From positions 90,310,111-90,374,110 of the forward strand of contig OX393549.1 of NCBI GenBank assembly GCA_947650365.1: a stretch of 64,000 nt of DNA. Direction: 5' to 3'. Positions within the stretch are counted from its first letter, which is position 1; every line of letters starts with the position of its first letter. This stretch comes from Chamaelirium japonicum. Lineage: Eukaryota; Streptophyta; Magnoliopsida; Liliales; Melanthiaceae. The notes beneath the pieces are model-generated. The model ran no database searches. It was not told the DNA's origin and saw nothing but the letters and a program-made list of their open reading frames with translations. The position numbers and the translations under genes were made by a program. Of the stretch, positions 10,853 through 22,100 are shown piece by piece.

Positions 10853-11980
10853 CATAGACCACAAACCCGCGTTCTCCTTCTGGATTTGTTACCCAATAAC
10901 CCCATCCCTTTCAATATCAGAAATCTCAATTCAAGTTTTAAAACTTTGCAAAGAGCATTTGATAACAATAATACAACATTTCCAAGAGAATAAATCAAAT
11001 GGGAACTATGCATGTTACTTAAATACTTTGAAAATAGGAAAGCCCAATAACAGAACTTAAAACTTCATGATAAAGTCCTTATTAAAAGAACTAAGCATAA
11101 TTTCTTGGGTGCGAGTACTTAACTTGGAAATGTAAATCTCTATGTTTGAAACCTAGGCATGTAACTCTAATGAGTAAATCATCAAGGACTGGATATCAGA
11201 TTAAAGAGGGTGCGATGGTGAAAGCTAGCTTTTAGCATTTAATTTGGAAAGAAATTGAACTTAGGCTTTACTCTATTAAATCTAACCATTGCAGTGTTGG
11301 TTGGAAATGCAAATAGTGGTATCTAAAAAGAAAAAAATCTTTCATCTTATTGTAGTTTAGATTCTCCTATCTGAAACGCAAGAAATCTGGTCCGGCCTTT
11401 TGAATCCCTCGCATAGGAGCTCCTGATGTAGCCTTCGGCTTCTCCTTTGGACAGAACGATGGCTCTAGGAACTAGAATTCCATAGCCTCCACTCCCGAGA
11501 ATCAGTTCTCTAGGAACCAATCACCTCTGATCTAGAACCTCTTACGAGTACAAGAGATCACACATACACACACACAAATCCTTATCCAAGAAAGAATTAA
11601 CTTGGTAAGGAAGACCACTTGTTTGGGGTTTATTCATAGGCCCCCCAAACCTCTGATTCGTCCCCTCTGAGTTGGCTTTCAGAAAACGAAGCAATCAAGC
11701 CTGAAATTCTTAGAATGAATTATCTGTCAACACCTTCAACTTGATCAGTTTATGGGGCTCAATCGATCGAAACATTTGGATTCCAATGAGATTTATTGAA
11801 TGTGGACCTCAATCGATTGATAAGGGTGCTTATTCGCATATTTAAATCCAAAAGGTGTGAGGTCTTGGGTATCGCTCTGGTTTTGCTGACAATCAATCAA
11901 TAGACCGACTCCCTTAGATTGAATCCCTTCGATCGATCGACAAAGGGACTTCGATCGATCGACGAATCTGCTTTCCAATT
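10853..11980. other. FKBP intron 4 sequence between two retrotransposons
   Basis: No gene was recognised. It is AT-rich sequence with stops in all frames. The last 250 bp contain several ATCGATCGA words (11763, 11930-11960) and may be part of an older, unrecognised repeat that the Copia element entered. Confidence 0.4.
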
Positions 11981-11985
11981 GCTCA

Positions 11986-12126
11986 TGTTAGGAGATGACA
12001 GCTAGGGTTTGGAGAGACTGGAATACTTCTCTATTGAGGGACTGAAGCCCAATATATATGTACATGCATACACACACAACTCGACCCGACTGTACATAGA
12101 ACCCAGCCCATCTCTATACATTAACA
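11986..12126 (-). repeat. 3' LTR of the deleted Copia
   Basis: 141 bp. It shares GAAGCCCAATATATATGTAC and the GGGTCGGGT-type words with the LTRs at 14948-15099, 23796-23934 and 28501 onward. Confidence 0.88.
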
Positions 12127-12139
12127 CTCCCCCTCAAAC

Positions 12140-14616
12140 TCACGGGGGATCATGTGTCGAGAGTTTGCCGATAAAATGCCGGAAGCGAGCAATCGTAAGG
12201 GACTTCGTGAGAAAATCAGCAGTCTGCTCCGATGATGGAATGAAGGGCAAGGAGATGGTGTGGTCGAGAAACTCCTGGCAAACATAGTGACAGTCAACTT
12301 CGATATGTTTTGTCCGCTCGTGGAAGACCGGGTTGCTAGCAATCTGAATAGCACTCCGGTTGTCACAGAAGAGAGGCGTGGGCCCGGATATCACAACTTC
12401 CAGGTCGAGTATAAGGCGGCGAAGCCAGACAATCTCCACGGTGGTGGAAGCCATAGCCCTGTATTCGGCTTCGGTGCTGGAGCAAGCAACAGACTCCTGT
12501 TTCTTGCTGCGCCATGAAATGAGGGAATCATCGAGGAACACACAGTAGCCGGTAGTAGAACCGCGAGTGACTACATCTCCTGCCCAATCTGCATCAGAGT
12601 AGGCACGCAGCACCAACAGAGAGGTGGAGGAAAAAAATAGCGGATAATCCGAAGGACCGCTGCATAGTGAACAGAGCGAGGAGCCTGAACGAACTGACTG
12701 ACAATGCCGACAACATGGGCAATGTCTGGCCGGGTCATATTGACGTAAACGAGCATCCCAACCAGTCTCTGGTAACGGAAGACATCCTGGAGAGGCTCAC
12801 CATGTGTAGAAAGGAGCTTCAAATTGAGCTCCATGGGTGTGTCAGCAGTGCGAGAGTCAGTGAGAGCAGCATCGGCAAAGATGTCGGAGATGTACTTTTA
12901 CTGGGAGATCAACAGTCCACAAGCTGACTGGGCAAGCTCAAGGCCCAGAAAGTAGCGAAGAGGGCCCAGATCCTTTATTTCGAACTGACTCTGGAGGTGA
13001 CGCTATAGTGGCACTGTTGTCCTCGGTGATGATCATATCATCCACATAGAGAAGGAGAACTGCAATACCCTGACTGAAGGAGTGAGTGAACAGGGCATGG
13101 TCAGAGTGGCGCTCAACAAATTCGGCGGCCAGGATTGCACTATGGAATCGCTCAAACCAGGCACGAGGGACCTGCTTGAGCCCATAGATGGCTCGGCGCA
13201 AAAGACAGAAATGATCTGAAAGAGCAGGGACGCCTGGTGGAGGAGCCATGTATACCTTCTCTGAGAAATCACCGTGGAGAAAGGCGTTGGTCACATCCAT
13301 CTGATGAAGAGGCCACCCTCGAGCAACTGCCACAGCTAAGAGGATGTGAATGGTAGTCATCCGAGCAACTAGAGTAAACGTCTCCTCGTAGTCAATTCCA
13401 TATTCCTGGGAGAAACCACGAGCAACAAGGCGCGCCTTATGCCACAATGGAACCATCAGGTCGAGTCTTGACCTTGAAGATCCATTTGGAGCTAACAGCC
13501 ACTACGCCAGTGGGACAAGGAACCAAATCCCACATCTGAGTCCGCTGAAAAACCTCAAGCTCGATTGTCATGGCCTGTCGCCAATCTGGGTGTACGTACA
13601 ACTGCCTCACGGTACGACTGGGGTTTCCGGTGGGTGTGAAGAGCTGTGAGAAAGGCCTAATAGGACGGAGAGTAGGAGGCAATAACAGAGTGTCCAGAAG
13701 TGTCAGGAGAAACAGGAGTAAACGCAGAGTAGCCAAACCTGTCAGGAGAGTAGTCATATCTGTCAGGAGGGTGAGTTCGCACGCAGGGTAGCGCCGAACA
13801 GGGCCAAGATCCGCGACCGGGGAGGAAGGAGCAGCTGCAGGTGGAGAGGAGGTACCAGCGGGAACCGACTCGGGGGAAGAAACTGTAGAGCGATGAACGT
13901 AGATATGCGTGACAAGTGATGGTGGTGGAGGTGGCGGGGGAGACGAAGGAGGGAAAGGTGGAGGTGGGAGAGGCGTGGGTGTGGTAGCAAGATACTGAGG
14001 TAGAACGGGGATATGGAGAAGTGGTGGAGACGTGACGGGTGACACAGGTGGCAAGGAAAGATCACGTGACTCAGGGGAAAAGTATGGGACATCCTCAACA
14101 AAAGAGACGACGAGAGACACGGATCCAGCGAGCCAAGGGATCGTAGCACCGATAACCCTTGTGCTCTCGACTGAGCCCCAAGTGAACACACCTAATAGAT
14201 CTAGCAAAGAGTTTGGTGCGCTCATGGGGAGGAAGGAGAACGAAACACGTGCAGCCAAACGTGCGAAGAAGAGAATAGTCAGGCGGACTGGAGTGGATGC
14301 GCTCATACAAAGTGGCACCGGAGGACGAAGTAATATTGATGAGGTAGACAGCCGTCATGACAGCTTCAGCCCAGTAGGAGTGAGGAACAAAAGCAGAAAT
14401 AAGCAAGGCTCGTGTTGTCTCAAGAACATGAAGATGCTTGCGTTCGAGGGCGTGGCGCAGGGGGGCTACATGGAGTAGAGGAGGAGGCGGGGTGGCGCAG
14501 GGGTGCTGCAGGGAGCACATGGGGGGGGGGGAGTAGTCGTGGGGACCGGAAAAGGAGGCCGGAGGAAGTGCCGGTGTCGGAGAAGATCCGTCATCATCGC
14601 CTTCGCCGTGGATCAA
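12140..14616 (-). pseudogene. Copia pol remnant (integrase C-part, RT, RNase H)
   Basis: Reading right to left: 14095-14616 joins a leader-like start to the second half of integrase (HVLETTRALLISAFVPHSYW, then HERTKLFARSIRCVHLGLS). 13437-14318 runs through a proline-rich linker into the RT start (WIFKVKTRPDGS). 12938-13456 is the RT core with QMDVTNAFLHGD, AIYGLKQ and the catalytic YVDDMIIT. 12571-12834 is the connection (RYQRLVGMLVYV). 12140-12616 is RNase H with AYSDADWAGD, SSTEAEYRAM and DNRSAIQIASNPVFHERTKH, ending at the stop before the PPT. Several frameshifts and a small deletion near 12620 break the frame. Gag, protease and the integrase zinc region are absent, so the element cannot transpose by itself. 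Confidence 0.88.
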
Positions 14617-14637
14617 AACCCTAGAACTCTGATACCA

Positions 14638-14829
14638 TGTTAGATACCCTCACACCCCAAAACCCGGGTTGTAAGTGGAGGTCCACAGCGGGTATATTAA
14701 GCAAGTGATAAGTGCCTTATGTTAGATACCCTCACACCCCAAAACCCGGGTTGTAAGGGAAGGTCCACAACGGGTATATTAAGCGGGTGATGAGTGCCTC
14801 CCTCACCGATGTGGGATTATCCGTTAACA
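14638..14829 (-). repeat. Foreign TRIM-type LTR with an 82-bp internal duplication
   Basis: On the minus strand it runs TGTTAACGGATAATCCCACATCGG...GGTATCTAACA, with an internal tandem duplication of 82 bp (14638-14719 repeated from 14720). It has a PBS complement on its left (14626-14637) and a PPT-like GAGAGGGGG on its right. A related LTR is at 30428-~30553. It is unrelated to the outer LTRs of the host Copia. Confidence 0.75.
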
Positions 14830-14947
14830 CCCCCTCTCACGCGGAGCATGGCAAGGATCCTCCCAAGCGAAGTACGTGTGGCAAGGCACGATTGGTGGGG
14901 AGCACCCGGAGCGGGAGCAGGAGACGGTGAACCCAGCTCTGATACCA

Positions 14948-15099
14948 TGTTAGGAGATGACGGTTAGGGTTTGGAGAGAATGAAATATTTCTCTGTTGAG
15001 AGATTGAAGCCCAATATATATGTAATATATATGTACATGCATGCACACACAACTCGACCCGACTGTACATAGAACCCGACCCATCTCTATACATTAACA
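14948..15099 (-). repeat. 5' LTR of the deleted Copia
   Basis: 152 bp, homologous to 11986-12126, with a short duplicated ATATATATGTA word that explains its extra length. The target duplication GCTCA follows at 15100-15104. Confidence 0.88.
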
Positions 15100-15104
15100 G
15101 CTCA

Positions 15105-16116
15105 ATTAATTGATCTCTTTTGGACCGAAGTATTTATTTACATAAATGTCCACTGTAATTTAATATGAGTATATATGGAAATACCCGCCATTTTGATTCT
15201 ACAAAATACTTAAAATATAATTTATAGTAAATCCAAATCTTATTTTCCAGCTTTAATACAAAAGGCAAATTTAGAGAGTTAATTAAAAATTGTGGTTGTC
15301 AAAAAGTAAGGCGTATTCTAAATTTTATTGTTCGACAAAATTCTATAGGATATACTAACACAAGTACTTTAAGGACCAACAAAAAAATTTAGATTTTGAC
15401 CAGCTGTCTTTCTAGGCCATAGTTCCATTCATTCATCAAATAATTTCTTACTTAAAAATTCTAGGTCATTGTGAATTACATCACCCTATTACTGGACGTA
15501 AAAGTAGTGTCTTTCCTTTTATTATCGCACCAAGTAGACACATCTTTAACTATTAGTCTATGTTACCTAGTCAAACGACTCAAACCTTCTCCTTGCATCA
15601 ATCATACAATCTTTGCATGTCGACGTCTCTTTTCTTCTTAATAGAAGATAATTTATCTGTGACACATTTGATCCCCTATGAAGGTAGTTAAATACTCATC
15701 TCTCTTCTTAAAAGATACATTCACTGAGAGGGAATTCTCATAAAAAAAAAAGATGCATTAGCTATTGCTCGACCATAGGAGACTGCTAACATCCTGACTA
15801 TCGTTCTTTTTTTTCTTTCTGAGAAATAACATCATGACTATCTTTTGTGTATATATTATTGAGAAATTGGCATTCAATTCTTGATTAATTAAGTGCAATA
15901 ATCTAGTTTGCAACAAATTATTGTTTGTTTTATGTAAAATCAACAGTTTTGGGATTGGGATCAAGAAGCATTTATTGGTCATTTCAAGAAGAATTATATA
16001 CAATTTGAAGCTTCAATCCATAAAAGTCTAGGCTTCGTTAGAGTTATAAAAAAAGCTTAAAGATTTACTTGTAAGGGAAAAAAAAAGAATTTGGTTAACT
16101 TATTGTTGCACCTCAC
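15105..16116. other. FKBP intron 4, exon-proximal part
   Basis: AT-rich intronic sequence with no repeat or gene recognised. I searched it for the last FKBP exon (expected to encode a CNIPGNATLLYD-like segment on the minus strand) and did not find it. Confidence 0.5.
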
Positions 16117-16185
16117 CTGAAAAGCATCCTGCTGGTTCAGGTCCATATGCTAACTTTGGAGGTATGAGAAGTTTCCGCTTCCCAC
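16117..16185 (-). CDS. FKBP exon 4
   Basis: 69 bp between acceptor TGCAG and donor GTGAGG. It encodes GGKRKLLIPPKLAYGPEP then AGCFSG, the conserved C-terminal part of the FKBP fold. It ends in phase 1, so the missing last exon must start with two bases of a split codon. Confidence 0.9.
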
Positions 16186-19100
16186 CTGCAACATACAGGA
16201 AATTCAAAAATTAAATGTGCAGCAACTTCGTCAAAACCACACAAATATGCAGCTGCAGGAATTCAATAATTTATGAGTGTCCTCGACTCCTCGGTTGAAA
16301 TTGTACCAATTAGCATTGGGGGTACACCGCCCCCACCTAAAATTCCCTGATCTAATCCTGGTAAGACCTGCACAAAGGAATGAGCTATAGGCAAAGAATG
16401 AAAAAAAAAAATTTACTCATGCAATTTGATGTTTAAAATCATGGGAAAAACATTATAAGGTTGCAACTTTGTAAATTCACAAGTACAAAATATAACGAGG
16501 AGTCAGGAAAGCTAATATTAACACAAATGCAGGAATGCAATGACTGTCACAAACCTCCCTATACAAACTGAAGTCAATTGTTTCTATTAGCTGTGGTAGA
16601 AATAAGTTCAATGGTCTCACACATTATATTTCCAAGTTCTTAGTATGAAACCATTATGAAACAACTAATCACACTTGCGCTGCTGATCTTCCTACTGAGA
16701 TTTAAGAGCATCAGGATATAGATTTTTTAAATCGGGAACTTGAGGCCGATGAATGATGAAAGCATTCAATTGCACCTTTCATGTCAGCAAGGTCTGACAG
16801 TAAAACAATCACACTGAAATTTATTCTTCTATTGAAGGCTTGTCAGCTTTACTTTCACACATGCTTGTATTTCATTGCTAAGACTGGCTAATATCAAGAG
16901 GAGTGGAATTGGGCCCAGAACCTTATCGACCGAAATAAATTAATTAGATCATTCAATTGTAAACTGCTCAAAGGATGTGGTAAATACAACCACTTAGTGA
17001 TGAAATTTTGCAGGCACCCACGAGAGAATGCCAATCACCTCTTCCTTGATTATCCCTTCTCCAATAGCATCTGGAGTACGATCAGGGAGAAGCTCTCCAT
17101 TAGGGGCAGACCGGTGACACTGAGATTGTTGTGGCCTAAGTCGAGGAGACGAGAAATCCAAAGGCTCTACGGAAGCACTGAGATATCATAGTCATCATAG
17201 TGAGTTGGGAAACATGGAAGGAGCGTAATGACCGAATCTTTAAGGGGTCCCAAAGCCAAACTGATTTGGTCCTCTAAAGAATCGGGGGCTTCTTGAAAAC
17301 CTGGAAGGTGGCTCGGTAAGGAGAGTACATAGTGCCTTTTTCCCTTTCCTCTCTCTCCTACATCTAGAGGGATTTCTTAAAAAAAAAGAAGATAAAACCA
17401 AGTAGAGTGTGGCCACGAGTTGGCTTATATATCGCTTGATGGGGACTAGGCCAGACGACCGCACCAACTCTACCAGTGATCGGCCCACATAGGCCCGTTA
17501 TCTTATTTAAAAGCATTTATTAATTAAATTCATTGTATAATTAGAAAAAATGAAGACTTGTTGTGCACGTCACTTGTTTCGTTTTTTAGTCCCATGTTGG
17601 GGACCAGACCCCCCGACGACCATACCAGCTTGCCAGTGATCACCCACTTAGGCCCATTGTCTTATTTAAATGTCTTTGTTACAAAGAGAGAGGGAAAGAG
17701 AGACTAGGATTTGGGGAGAAAACTCCTTGTATTATCTCTTCATTGTGTATCTCATTACATAAGACTACATCTCCTTATATAGAGAGAGAACGCACACCAT
17801 TACAATACCATAACCGAGGTGGGACTAATAGTAACTCTACATCTAATACCCCCCGTCAAACTGATGTAAGGTATAAACCGACATCAGTTTGCTTAATAAA
17901 AGAAAGGAAAAAAGAAAAAAAAAATTACATCAAATATCCCATTTTTATGCTGTAAAGTAAAAAATAGTGTCAGGGCGACCTGAAAGCAGGTCAACCGGGG
18001 AACTGGCAATGATCACTAAGGATCGGAGCGGAGGAAACCGACGGTGATGAAGGCCGGCAATAAAGGAGGCCGAAAGAGGAGAAATTGGCTAAGAAAAAAA
18101 AAAAGGTGTGGATGTGTGAGACCTCATAGGAGGCAAGCACTCGGCCGAAGCAAGCACTTGACACCTCCTAGAAGATCTCAATCATCATAGACGAAAAAGA
18201 GAAAAAAGATAGGGTCATATGACCAAGGAAAGGGAGAGGATCCGAAAGCCAGCACAAATGTGTCCGGCGAGAGAGAGGATCCGAGAGAAAATAGAGTTGT
18301 AACTCTGATAGGATCGCATAACCAAGAATAGAGGATCCAAGAGTCAGCACAAGTGTGACCGGATAGAGGAGATCCAAGAGCCCGTGCGACCAGAGAGAAA
18401 GAGAATAAGACGACGGCCAAGGAAAGAGAAGCCAGAGGGAGAGAAGTTTGATCGGAAGGAGAAGATCGGACAGACCAGTAGAGCACAAGGGCGTAGGTTG
18501 GCCATCAGAGCGCAAAGCGCAGGTAGTCCGATAGAGTGCAGGGCACAGGCGGACCAGTAAAGTGCAGGCGGGCGGGCCGGTAGAGCGCAGGGCACTAGTG
18601 CTAGTGTAAGCGCAGGCGGACCGATAGAGCGCAGGGGGCATAGCACGAGTGTAGACACAGGCGAACCGGTAGAACGCATGGGCACAGGGCACTAATGCAG
18701 GTGGACGGATAGGTAGAGCGTAGGGCGTAGGGCACTAGTGCAGGCGCTGACGGACCGATAAAGCGCAAGGCGCAGGGAACTAGTGCAGGCGCAGGCGTAG
18801 GTGGACGGACCGGTAGAGCGCAGGGCACTAGTGCAGGCGCAAACGCAGGCAGACGAACCGGTAGAGCGCAGGGCGTAGGGCACTAGTGCCAGTGCAGACA
18901 CAGGCGTACCAAAAAAAGCGCAAGGGGGTGCAGGGAGGCAAGCCGGTAAAGCGCAAGGCGGGCCAGTAGAGTGCAGGGCGTAGGGCACAAGTGCAGGCAC
19001 AGGCGAACCGACAAAGCGCAAGGGCGCAAGTGCAGGGCGAAGGCATACCGACAAAGGTCAAGGGCACAGGGCGCAAGTGCAAGACGTAGGCGTATCGACA

Positions 19101-22100
19101 AAGCGCAAGGGTACAGGACGTAAGTGCAGGGCGCAAGCATACCGACAAAGCGCAAGGGCATAGGGTGCGAGTACAGGACGCAGGCGTACCAAAAAAGCTC
19201 AAGGGCGTAGAGAGGTAGGCCGGTAGAGCGCAAGGCGGACCGGTAAAGTGCAGGGCGCAGGGCACAAGTGCAAGCGCAAGTGGTCCGGCAGAGTGCAAGG
19301 GCGTAGGTCGCAGATGCCGACAGGGTGCAGGGCACAGGTGGCCAAACCGGTTCGCTTGCGCCCTGCACTCTATCGGTCCGCTCGCCTACATTTGTGCCTT
19401 ACGCCCTTGCGCTCTGTTGGTTTGACTGCACCCTGCACTCGCGCCCTGCACTCTGTTGGATGAAGAAAATGAACCTTAGTAGTAGTAGCCTTGCGCTCTA
19501 CAAAGGATTGGTGTTGCTCGTAGGGTTGGTGGACTCTACCATCTGGAGTATTTTCATCTACCTGTTGTTCCTCCTTCGGTCTTTTGTGGTGCTGCCTCTT
19601 TTGATGCCGATCTGTGGCACAGGAGATTAGGTCATGTGTCCGAATCTCGACTTAAAAGTCTTTTCCAGTCTGAAGCTTTAGGCTTAGATTCCTTTTTTTT
19701 TCTTTCTTTTTGTACGGGATCTCAGTTGGCTAAACATTCAGCTAGCCCCTTTTCTTCTAGTTTGTCAAGATCATGTAGTCCGTTTGATCTCATGCACTCT
19801 GATATTTGGGGGCCTGCAACTTCATCTTCTATGAATGGTTATCTTTATTATGCTAGTTTTATTGATGATTATTCTCGTTTCACATGGGTCTATCTCCTTT
19901 GTCAGCGATCTGACATTGCTGAGGTCTATCAGACCTTCACAGCTATGGTTCATACTCAGTTTCATGCTCGTATCAAGACCTTCAGATCTGATTGCGCCCG
20001 TGAGTATCTATCCTCTACTATGTGCTCTACTCTTCAGTCCCATGGGACTCTCTTCCAATAATCTTGTCCCCACACTCATGAGCAAAACGGGGTTGATGAG
20101 CGGAAACATCGTCACATCCTTGAGATAGCTCGTGCTCCGCTTCTCTCCTCGTTCGTTCCTCGCACCTTCTGAGCAGAGACCATTTTGACCTCAATCAACC
20201 TTATTAACATCACCCCCTCCTCCGTCCTCTCGGGTGTTTTTCCTTATGAGCGTCTCTATGGCACCCCTCCAGACTACAGCATGCTGTGTACTTTTGGGTG
20301 CACGTGCTTTGTCCTTCCCTTCTACTCTGCTACACGTCTCAGGATCTCACCTTTCTTGAGGCTCCTCCAGCTCTATCCTCGGTGTCTCAGCCGACTCCTT
20401 CTGTGACACTTCTCCTCGTGCTACTACTTCTCCTCTTGCTCCTGCTCTTGAGCCTTTACCTTCTATTACAGCAGTAGCCCCTCCTTCTTCTTCCGTCTCA
20501 GATGATGTTTCTCTTGTATCTCATTCCTCTCCCTTGGGTCCCTCAGCCCCTTCCACTGTTTCACCCTTTCCTCAGGTGTATTCTCGTCGTCGTCGACTCT
20601 CAGCCTACCCCATTGTCTGTTCCACCTTCGTCTGATAGTGACATTTCTGGTACGCTGTCTACCTCAAGCAGCCTTCCTCTACCAATTGTGGATCCCAACA
20701 CTCCTCCTCGCTATCCCCAGTGCGAGTGCCGTCACCCCGACCACTTTGGCTACTCTCCTGACCGTTTTGGCTTTGCTGCAGTCACTTCCTACTCGCTCTC
20801 GTTCACTACTTACCTTACCTCCCTTCACACTGACAGAGAGCCCAAGTCCTATAGAGAGGCACTGCAGTACCCTGTGTGGCAGCAGGTTTTGGCTGAGGAG
20901 TTCCAGGCCTTTGAGCAGACTCAGATATGGGAGGTTGTCCCTCTGCCTGTTGGTGTTGATCCCATTAGCTGCAAGTGGGTCTTCAAGATTAAGTATCATC
21001 CCGATGGCTCCATTGATCGGTACAAGACCCGTCTCGTTGCCTGGGGCTTTACTCAGGAGTACGGGATTGATTATGACGAGACTTTTGCTCCGGTGGCTCA
21101 GATGACCACCATTCGGACCCTCATTGCTGTTACTGCTGCTAAAGGTTGGCCCCTGCTTCAGATGGATGTGAAGAATACGTTTCTTCATGGTGATCTCTTC
21201 GAAGTTGTTTATATGCAGCCTCCTCCTAGTCTCAGCACGCTCTTTCAGCACGTCTGTCATCTCCATCGAGCTATTTATGGACTCAAACAGGCTCCTCGTG
21301 CCTGGTTTGAGCGTTTTCGTCATGCCGTTACTGAGATCGGCTTTGTGGAGAGCTTTCAGGATCACTCCATGTTTGTGCGGACTTCCCCCCAAGGCTGGGT
21401 CATCATCCTTCTCTATGTTGACGACATGATCCTTACTGGTGACGGCTCTGATACCATGTTACGAAGAGAGAGGGAGAGAGAGACTAGGGTTTGGGGAGAA
21501 AACTCTTTGTATTATCTCTTCATTGTGTATCTCATTACATAAGACTACCTCTCCTTATATAGAGAGAGACGCACACCATTACAATACCATAACCGAGGTG
21601 GGACTAATAGTAACTCTACATCAAATAGTCTTTATTAATTAAATCAGTCGCATTTAATTAGGAAAAATTAAGACTTGTTGCGTAAGTACTTATTTTTTTT
21701 AACCGGATAGGAATCCAACAGAGGTGAATCCCTCTTTAAGACTAATGCATGTAATCCCGCCTATTATATAAAGGCATAGGAACCTTTTTTTTTAATTATG
21801 CAATGAATTAAGAATAAAAGTATGTGGTTACTTGCGAGCGTCGTCTAGTGTTTACTGGATAGGAATCCAACAGAGGTGAATCCCTCGAATCAAGTGGACT
21901 CCGGATCTTCCCCCCTTCTTTTCTTCTTCCCTCGTTTATATCTTTCAAACCCTAATTCCATTGTGCGAGCATCATCATCGACCTCTTTTGTTTCCTCGCA
22001 AAGAAGACGACAAGAAATCGAAAGAGAACGAAGAAGACAGAGAAAAATCATGAGAAAAGAGAACGACACTTCCTCTCTATTTATTTATCGCCCTCTCTTC

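Larger units (their letters stand above)
11986..15099 (-). mobile_element. Internally deleted Copia retrotransposon with a foreign LTR unit
   Basis: Short LTRs (11986-12126 and 14948-15099; minus strand ends ...CCTAACA) are flanked by a perfect duplication, GCTCA, at 11981-11985 and 15100-15104. The PBS (minus strand TGGTATCAGAGC) is at 14936-14947. The PPT (GAGTTTGAGGGGGAG) abuts the 3' LTR. Between the PBS and the coding remnants sits a second unit: about 106 bp of spacer, another PPT, a different LTR (14638-14829) and a second PBS (14626-14637). The pol remnants keep only the integrase C-terminal part, RT and RNase H. Gag, protease and half of integrase are gone. It lies in FKBP intron 4. 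The closest relative is the Copia at 23796-30095. Confidence 0.9.
17677..21627 (-). mobile_element. Chimeric non-autonomous LTR element with antisense Copia pol
   Basis: Short LTRs (17677-17848 and 21457-21627) are flanked by the duplication GTCTT (17672-17676 and 21628-21632). On the minus strand the PBS, TGGTATCAGAGC, is at 21445-21456, and the PPT (TTTGACGGGGGG) abuts the LTR ending at 17848. The element is therefore oriented minus. Its only coding material (19490-21443) is Copia integrase and RT on the plus strand, antisense to the element. The rest is a GC-rich tandem array (18480-19455) and unrecognised sequence. It is nested in the LTR at 17437-22456. Confidence 0.85.

Noticed and set aside
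18168-19368. Several overlapping frames of 100-170 codons on the minus strand
   Set aside because: Products of the GC-rich tandem array inside a retrotransposon; repetitive, no domain, many overlapping frames.
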